This document shows, piece by piece, positions 20,026-25,698 of a stretch of 25,698 bases of DNA. The translations under genes were made by a program, and so were the position numbers. The stretch spans positions 1-25,698 of IMG/VR virus record IMGVR_UViG_3300042402_005805, one strand, 5' to 3'. The first letter of the stretch is position 1, and every line of letters begins with the position of its first letter. A model generated the notes under the pieces. It had not been told where the DNA came from. It saw only the letters and a program-made list of their open reading frames with translations, and ran no database searches. This DNA is from a virus.

Positions 20026-23000
20026 ATGTCAAGTCCTCTATCATTTAATTCAACAGAAGGATTCAGAAAGAAATTACTCGTAAGAAACTTAAAGGCTTAC
20101 GGAAATGGAAACTTTACTGCAAATTCAAATGCGGGAACCACAGAATATAATGTTAACGATTACTCAGTTGTCGATACTCCAAGTTTAGAAGATACTGGTA
20201 GAGTAGAAGCTAAAAACTTATATAAAATTAATGAGTTTGGACCTGAAGGTGGCTATAATAGTTTTGTTGATATTAATATTAATCAACAGACTACTGCAAA
20301 CTTAGGTGAGTATGATTATGCTGCATCTTCACCGTCTAAAACGATACCTCAGTCCCAAAAAGATGCGTTTATTCAAAACGTATACGGACCTTCAGATGGT
20401 TTTAATGATTTAATTTCAATTAATGATGTTCAAAGGATAATTGGTGTAAGAGACACCTATTATAAGTTTGTTGCGTCAACATACTCACCCGGTAATATTT
20501 TATTACAAATTGACCCATTAGGTTCAGATGGATTAGTATCACAAGATTCTGAACTTGCTCAAATTGCCGCTGCCAGTCTTAAGAGAGAGTTTTTAGCAAG
20601 AATTGCACAAGAAACGTATGAAGAAACTTTGGGTAGAGCTAACTTTCTACCAGGTAATAATCCCGCATATGGTCCTTTAGGTGTTCTAACAGGTAGAGTA
20701 CCACTTATAGAACCGAACTGGCAGATATCAGTACCATCAAGTATTATAGGTAAGGGTTTAAATTTCATCAGTAGAATTACCGGTGTTTACTCTCCATTTT
20801 CTTGGATACCTGGTGATTACTTTGCGGCCGAAGATAAAAAAAGTTTTCTAAACCAAGCGGCAAACAAGTTACTTGGTAAATTTGACAAAAAGGGTACTTT
20901 AAAGTTACCTGAAAACAAAAGTTCTTCTGATATATTTTTAGCTAATAGTGGTGGTGGAACAAGACAATCATTGTTCAGAAATTTAACATTCAATGATTAC
21001 AGACCTGATTATAAGGGTAATTTTATTGGTCAAATTAATTTAGCTGCACCTACAGGAAATTACTACGTTGGTAGTAGAACTTCTGATCCGATTGATATTG
21101 TATCACCAAACAACGAATTACCACAAGATAAAGACGGTAATAAGATTCAGACTGCTGTCAGAGGTTATGGTGAACTTGGTAAGTTATATGAAAACAACCA
21201 ACAATTTGGGTTTGGTTTAAATACCACTGCACTTTATGATGATGGTGGACTACAGGGTGGATTTACTTGGATAAGCCAACAAAATTCTCCTATCGGTATT
21301 CGATTAGGTCAGGGAGGTAAACCTGAAGGTGAAGATGGTGAATTTAACCAAGTTGCTGCAACATTTCAGGCAGGACAGTCAACTAATTATTCTGAAAACT
21401 TCAGAGAGGGTTCTATTCTTTACGACACTCAGAATCTCATTGATGCGGCAGAAAGATTACAGGGTGATGCTCGATTACAACACGTAGGAAATGCCATCAA
21501 TCAGGTTTCTAAAGTGTTTAATGATGGTTATAAAGAACTTACCAAAGGTTCGAGGGTGATTCGTTATAGTCAAGACAATGGATATGAAGTTGGGTTTGAA
21601 TACTGTCGGGTTTTTGCAAAAGACATACCTTACTATACAAACGCTGATTTACAAAAAAGTCGTGGTAACATTAGGGACTTTGATTACTCCGTTTTATCAA
21701 ACACATATAATTTAAACATTGCTCCTACATCTGGAAATGAGTCTACTACTTTGGATGTACAAAATGGTAGAGTAAAAAAATATATGTTTTCATTAGAAAA
21801 CTTAGCTTGGAGAACTTCTAATCGTGATGGATTTACATTTGAAGATTTACCTACTTGTGAAAAAGGACCGAATGGTGGAAGAATTATGTGGTTTCCACCG
21901 TATGATTTAAACGTTTCAGAACAAGTTTCAGCACGTTGGACTGACACGTCATTTTTAGGTAGACCCGAACCAATATATACATATAATAATACGACACGAA
22001 CTGGTAATATATCTTGGACTATTTTGGTGGACAATCCGTCAATTATGAATTTGATTGTAGACAGGGAATTAGAAAAAATTACACCTGACTCGAAAGTTAC
22101 AAAAATTATGGACTCCTTCTTCGCTGGTTGTTTGACATATGATATCTATGAATTAGCAGCAAAGTTTCCTCAGTTTTCACTAAAAGATATTTATGAAATT
22201 GTTGAAACAACTCAGAGTTTGTCTGACTACGAAGAGGCGGTCAATGAAATACCACAGGCAAACCCTCAAACCGCTCAGTCTTCTTTTACTAGTCAATTGA
22301 GTCAGTTTACTAACTTGGCCTTTTATTATGATCAAGCACAACCAAAATCTCCAACCAACACGTCGATAGCGCCAAATGCATTTAATGTATATTACAATAC
22401 TTACATAGCATTACAAGGAACAACATATACTTCTGAACCAAGCGAATCTCAAAAACAGCCAATACAAAACTTTTTTAATACTGAAATAAAAGGTAGTTTT
22501 GATAATACCAACAATTTTCTGATACAACTTTCAAAAGAACTAAACCAAGGTGCAACTATCAATCTGTCCATTGCCTCTTCGGCTTCTTCACCTGGTAATG
22601 TAAGTGCAAACCAAAAACTTTCTGAAAGACGAGCTGATAGTGTCAAAAAATATATTTTAGGTTACAATTTAGGTCCTGATACCAAGTCATTCCAACAATG
22701 GAATAACGAAGGTAAATTAAACATTAATATGAATGCCACAGGTGAGTTGACTCAAGTTGGTGGTACGGATTGTTCACAAAATTTACCTGAACCTGATAAT
22801 GTGTATTCCGTTCAAGCTATGGGATGTAGAAGAGCATTTATATCAAATATTGCGGTTACACCACCTGTTAATGAACAACCTGCACCTGACCCTGAAATTA
22901 TTTCAGAATTAAATCAGGATGTACCAAACACACCACAGACACAACAGACTTTTCTACAAACAAACGTCAAGCCTGATATTGCAAAAAGAGTGTTGAGAAG

Positions 23001-24786
23001 AATATTGAGTGAGTGTAGTTACTTTGAATTAATGAAGGAGGATTCTCCGTTCTTATACAATAGTATTAAAGAAAAGATTAAATACTTTCAACCTGCCTTC
23101 CACTCAATAACACCAGAAGGATTAAACTCAAGATTAACGTTCCTTCAACAGTGTATGAGACCTGGTGACACTATTCCGACAATCCAAAAGGATGAATCTG
23201 GAAGAGTTACAAAGGTATACAATGACGCATTTAACACGGCTTTTGGTGCTCCACCGGTTTGTATATTACGAGTTGGTGATTTTTACCATACCAAAATTAT
23301 CATAGATAGTTTAGATATTAGATACGAACCATTTATGTTAGATTTGAATCCCGAAGGTATTGGAGTTCAACCGATGTTGGCTAAAGTAAGTTTGTCTTTT
23401 AAGTTTATTGGAGGACAAGGACTAAAAGAGCCTGTCGCTAAATTACAAAACGCATTATCCTTTAATTATTATGCCAATACCGAAATGTATGATGAGAGGG
23501 CTGACGTAACTGAAGACGTAAAACAAAAGTATAATTCTCAGGTATTACAGGCGATTGAAAATATTATCGGATTTTCATCTTCTGATGTAAGAAATCAACA
23601 AGGTAGAGAAGGTGGAAATACTATTGGTGCAGTAACTTCTGAAGTTATATCAGGTGCCAGTACTGGTTCAACGATTGATTCTGTTACAGGTCAAATCAAT
23701 TATAAACAATTTTTTGCAGACTTACTTAACACAACAAAAAACACCACAGGAACAATATTGGGTCAGTTAGAGGAGGTAAACAACAACTATTATGTTGGTG
23801 GTTTAAGAATGTTTACATCGTTGAGATCGTATACGGGTGGTACTTTTGGTGGTGGATCTATATTAGTGAGTCCACCATTGTTTGGTAAACCTGAAAACTT
23901 AGAAACAAAAATTCAAAAGTTATTTCAATTGGCGGTGCAGGATGTTGAAAACAACACAAATCCTTATTTAGGTAGTGACTTCAATAATCAAAACTTCAAA
24001 GAGATTGATATCAAATCTTTCAAGAGAACTATTACTGATTTGATTGTTGCCAAGAGAACAGATTATCAACAATTTTTTGATAGTGCGATTCAAACGATGG
24101 TAATCGCAGAACAGGACTTGGTTAGGTATATTGACAAGACAAATCTTGTTTTAAATGAAAGTGAAGGTGCGAATACAGGGTCTGACGGATACATTTTGGT
24201 TAAAGGTAGTCCTGTGGTTTATTCATTGACTGGTACAACACAAGTTGCTCCAACATCAACTGCAGCTAATACTTTAGCTGAGTTATCTGATGACTATACA
24301 ACCGTAGGAAACGATTTGACATCGTTTGCTACTAGTTTGATTCAATACCAAATTGATTTAGACGACTTCAACGATTCATTCACTTTTGATTGTTTAGATC
24401 CAAGTATTAGTACACCTGCTCAAGTTAGATTTTTTATGATTTTTGCAAAAGAGATTGTGGAAAACAGTGAAGAATTTTTGATTAAGTTGACAAGAGGAGG
24501 TACACTTGAATCTATGGTTGATTATCTTAGAAATGTGACTAACAATTTAAAACAAGATTATATAGATTCTAAAAAAGTTTCAGACAAATATTTTGTGGAC
24601 TTCAAACAAAAATATTATGAAAAAACTTTTTCATCAAATTACGGAAAGAATTTGGCGGATAAACAAAGAAACTTCGATTTTAGTAAAGTTGACAATCCTA
24701 CGATAGGTGAAAAGATTCAAGTGTTATATGCTAACAAAAATCAGGGTCCAAAAACCGATTACAATCAAAAAGTTAAATTTAACTAA
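20026..24786 (+). CDS. Giant baseplate structural protein (1586 aa) with an OmpA-like domain
   Basis: A large virion protein I cannot match to one T4 gene. Residues 1-600 are a long unique region. Near 625-660 the segment PPYDLNVSEQVSARW and FLGRPEPIYTYNNTTRTG, and near 1085-1140 the segment ILRVGDFYHTKIIIDSLDI, resemble paired beta domains seen in baseplate or tube-initiator proteins of marine T4-like phages. Between them, residues 840-945 look like an OmpA C-terminal domain: INLSIASSASSPGN, then NQKLSERRADSVKKYIL (862-878) and a closing CRRAFI. OmpA domains bind peptidoglycan; the usual Asp of the TD-x-x-G site is not obvious here (Ser-rich instead) while the Arg in LSERRA is kept. The stop shares an A with the next ATG, so it is translationally coupled to the gp53-like gene. 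Baseplate membership follows from context. Confidence 0.75.
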   Translation: MSSPLSFNSTEGFRKKLLVRNLKAYGNGNFTANSNAGTTEYNVNDYSVVDTPSLEDTGRVEAKNLYKINEFGPEGGYNSFVDININQQTTANLGEYDYAASSPSKTIPQSQKDAFIQNVYGPSDGFNDLISINDVQRIIGVRDTYYKFVASTYSPGNILLQIDPLGSDGLVSQDSELAQIAAASLKREFLARIAQETYEETLGRANFLPGNNPAYGPLGVLTGRVPLIEPNWQISVPSSIIGKGLNFISRITGVYSPFSWIPGDYFAAEDKKSFLNQAANKLLGKFDKKGTLKLPENKSSSDIFLANSGGGTRQSLFRNLTFNDYRPDYKGNFIGQINLAAPTGNYYVGSRTSDPIDIVSPNNELPQDKDGNKIQTAVRGYGELGKLYENNQQFGFGLNTTALYDDGGLQGGFTWISQQNSPIGIRLGQGGKPEGEDGEFNQVAATFQAGQSTNYSENFREGSILYDTQNLIDAAERLQGDARLQHVGNAINQVSKVFNDGYKELTKGSRVIRYSQDNGYEVGFEYCRVFAKDIPYYTNADLQKSRGNIRDFDYSVLSNTYNLNIAPTSGNESTTLDVQNGRVKKYMFSLENLAWRTSNRDGFTFEDLPTCEKGPNGGRIMWFPPYDLNVSEQVSARWTDTSFLGRPEPIYTYNNTTRTGNISWTILVDNPSIMNLIVDRELEKITPDSKVTKIMDSFFAGCLTYDIYELAAKFPQFSLKDIYEIVETTQSLSDYEEAVNEIPQANPQTAQSSFTSQLSQFTNLAFYYDQAQPKSPTNTSIAPNAFNVYYNTYIALQGTTYTSEPSESQKQPIQNFFNTEIKGSFDNTNNFLIQLSKELNQGATINLSIASSASSPGNVSANQKLSERRADSVKKYILGYNLGPDTKSFQQWNNEGKLNINMNATGELTQVGGTDCSQNLPEPDNVYSVQAMGCRRAFISNIAVTPPVNEQPAPDPEIISELNQDVPNTPQTQQTFLQTNVKPDIAKRVLRRILSECSYFELMKEDSPFLYNSIKEKIKYFQPAFHSITPEGLNSRLTFLQQCMRPGDTIPTIQKDESGRVTKVYNDAFNTAFGAPPVCILRVGDFYHTKIIIDSLDIRYEPFMLDLNPEGIGVQPMLAKVSLSFKFIGGQGLKEPVAKLQNALSFNYYANTEMYDERADVTEDVKQKYNSQVLQAIENIIGFSSSDVRNQQGREGGNTIGAVTSEVISGASTGSTIDSVTGQINYKQFFADLLNTTKNTTGTILGQLEEVNNNYYVGGLRMFTSLRSYTGGTFGGGSILVSPPLFGKPENLETKIQKLFQLAVQDVENNTNPYLGSDFNNQNFKEIDIKSFKRTITDLIVAKRTDYQQFFDSAIQTMVIAEQDLVRYIDKTNLVLNESEGANTGSDGYILVKGSPVVYSLTGTTQVAPTSTAANTLAELSDDYTTVGNDLTSFATSLIQYQIDLDDFNDSFTFDCLDPSISTPAQVRFFMIFAKEIVENSEEFLIKLTRGGTLESMVDYLRNVTNNLKQDYIDSKKVSDKYFVDFKQKYYEKTFSSNYGKNLADKQRNFDFSKVDNPTIGEKIQVLYANKNQGPKTDYNQKVKFN

Positions 24787-25103
24787 TGCAATACTACAAT
24801 AGATATCAAAACTTTTTATTGAACGGAGAACAGACAGTTGTCCCTTATGTAACTTTGCCTACAAAACCTACAGACAAAAGATTTATATATCGACAGGGTA
24901 GAAGTAGATTCGACAAGATTAGCCAAGAATATTACGGTACACCATACTTTGGTTGGTTAATTATGATTGCAAATCCTAACTACGGTGGGTTGGAACAAAA
25001 TATTCCTGACAATACAAAATTGGTTATACCATTTCCGTTAGTTGCGTCTTTACAAGATTATAAATCGGCATTAGATAACCATTTCCTGTATTATGGCAGA
25101 TAA
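24786..25103 (+). CDS. LysM-like baseplate wedge protein, T4 gp53-like
   Basis: A 105-aa protein. Residues 38-85 fit a LysM-like fold as used in gp53-type baseplate proteins: RSRFDKISQEYYGTPYFGW, then LIMIANPNYGG and finally NTKLVIPFPL. In T4, gp53 locks wedges into the hexagonal baseplate around the hub. It is shorter than T4 gp53 (196 aa) and consists of little beyond the LysM-like part. The ATG overlaps the preceding stop by one base, and its own end overlaps the next gene by 11 nt, indicating a tightly coupled baseplate operon. Confidence 0.75.
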   Translation: MQYYNRYQNFLLNGEQTVVPYVTLPTKPTDKRFIYRQGRSRFDKISQEYYGTPYFGWLIMIANPNYGGLEQNIPDNTKLVIPFPLVASLQDYKSALDNHFLYYGR

Positions 25104-25698
25104 TAGATACGGTTCTAAAAACATTTATGTTGAAGAGGATTACCAAAACATTATCTTGGTTGATCCTAACAAGGTTGTTTTACCCGATGGTAGTGTGCAA
25201 GAAAGACTTGTTGATCACGAAGATTTGGTTTATTATGCTAATTTACAAGCAAGAGTTCTTCCTCGAACAAAATTAGCAGTTGGCGCCGATTTGGATAATG
25301 TGATTCAAAATACTACCGTTGCAGAATTCAGAAGTCCTGACAACTACGGAATCGATTTTTTAAACCCTCAAAATTCTACTAATGCTCTTGATACCAGTTG
25401 GTCTGATCAAGTGACAGGACAGGGATCTAGAGAAGGTCAAGGAAGAGGTCAAACACAAGAAAGTATAACTAACTCAAAACAATTTATTAGAAGACAAAGA
25501 CAAGATTTACAGGTGGATTCACAGGGATTTGGAATCAAATCTATTTCTATAAAATTGAATCAAGCCTACATCCCTCAGGTAACCATTGATATGGTTGACG
25601 TTCAGGGAAGAACTTTATTTGAGCAGGGTGAAAATTCACCATACGCTGCATTCTTCAATCTACCATACCCTATTTTCTTTTTAACTGTGAAAGGATAC
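25093..25698 (+). CDS. Baseplate/tail structural protein, 3' end cut by window
   Basis: The frame from the ATG at 25093 stays open for 202 codons to the window end, so the gene is incomplete. It begins MADNRYGSKNIYVEEDYQNI. After a Gly/Gln/Arg-rich segment (TGQGSREGQGRGQTQE) comes a beta-rich block: GFGIKSISIKLNQAYIPQV, then DMVDVQGRTLFEQGENSPY and FFNLPYPIFFLTVKGY. I recognise this block from large uncharacterised virion proteins of marine T4-like phages, where it precedes long tail or baseplate domains; no precise function is known to me. The 11-nt overlap with the gp53-like gene places it in the baseplate operon. Confidence 0.75.
   Translation, partial: MADNRYGSKNIYVEEDYQNIILVDPNKVVLPDGSVQERLVDHEDLVYYANLQARVLPRTKLAVGADLDNVIQNTTVAEFRSPDNYGIDFLNPQNSTNALDTSWSDQVTGQGSREGQGRGQTQESITNSKQFIRRQRQDLQVDSQGFGIKSISIKLNQAYIPQVTIDMVDVQGRTLFEQGENSPYAAFFNLPYPIFFLTVKGY

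Noticed and set aside
22187-22194. Intragenic ATATTTAT as a promoter
   Set aside because: Lies inside the 1586-aa baseplate gene with no start codon nearby that opens a credible gene; expected as a chance copy in AT-rich DNA.
1-25698. tRNA genes, insertion sequences, integrase or attachment sites
   Set aside because: I saw no cloverleaf-like tRNA, transposase or recombinase motif, or direct terminal repeats when reading the window.

Overview
This window looks like part of the genome of a T4-like contractile-tailed phage (myovirus). It carries recognisable counterparts of the T4 neck (gp13, gp14), tail terminator (gp15), tail sheath (gp18), tail tube (gp19), gp26-family tail/baseplate protein, tape measure (gp29) and LysM-type baseplate wedge protein (gp53), together with a family B DNA polymerase. 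All assignments come from motifs and gene order read by eye; no database search was possible. The DNA is AT-rich. None of the starts examined has a Shine-Dalgarno sequence; they sit in A/T-rich leaders instead. That is the usual pattern in Bacteroidota, so a flavobacterium-like host is my best inference.

Layout. Positions 1-2707 (+) hold host-contact and virion-surface genes: a LamG protein cut by the window edge, a collagen-like GXY protein with a C1q-like domain, and a small beta-rich protein. Positions 2793-5615 (+) are DNA polymerase. Positions 5610-10442 (-) hold a small protein, a gp13-like neck protein, an unusual fusion of a Mn-type superoxide dismutase with a probable nuclease, and an SNF2-type helicase. 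Positions 10489-12047 (+) are gp14-like and gp15-like. Positions 12044-12196 (-) are a tiny ribbon-helix-helix candidate, which I found by reading the minus strand. Positions 12318-25698 (+) are the tail: sheath, a 47-aa protein, a HAD-type phosphatase, tube, the gp26-family protein with a probable +1 frameshift extension, tape measure, a 1586-aa baseplate protein with an OmpA-like domain, a gp53-like protein, and a further baseplate gene running off the end.

How the parts work together. The late genes supply the neck, tail tube and sheath, the ruler with its chaperone, and the baseplate. Most transcription units are preceded on their coding strand by an octamer close to ATATTTAT, which I propose is the phage late promoter. 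In three cases it ends exactly 4 nt before the start codon, suggesting leaderless messages. Two clear intrinsic terminators follow the two most abundant tail products, sheath and tube. The second abuts the start codon of the gp26-family gene, which would reduce its expression relative to the tube.

Most worth a second look: the SOD-nuclease fusion, with a possible prohead-protease site at its domain boundary; the +1 frameshift tail chaperone; the ATATTTAT promoter set; and the OmpA-like domain inside a baseplate protein.
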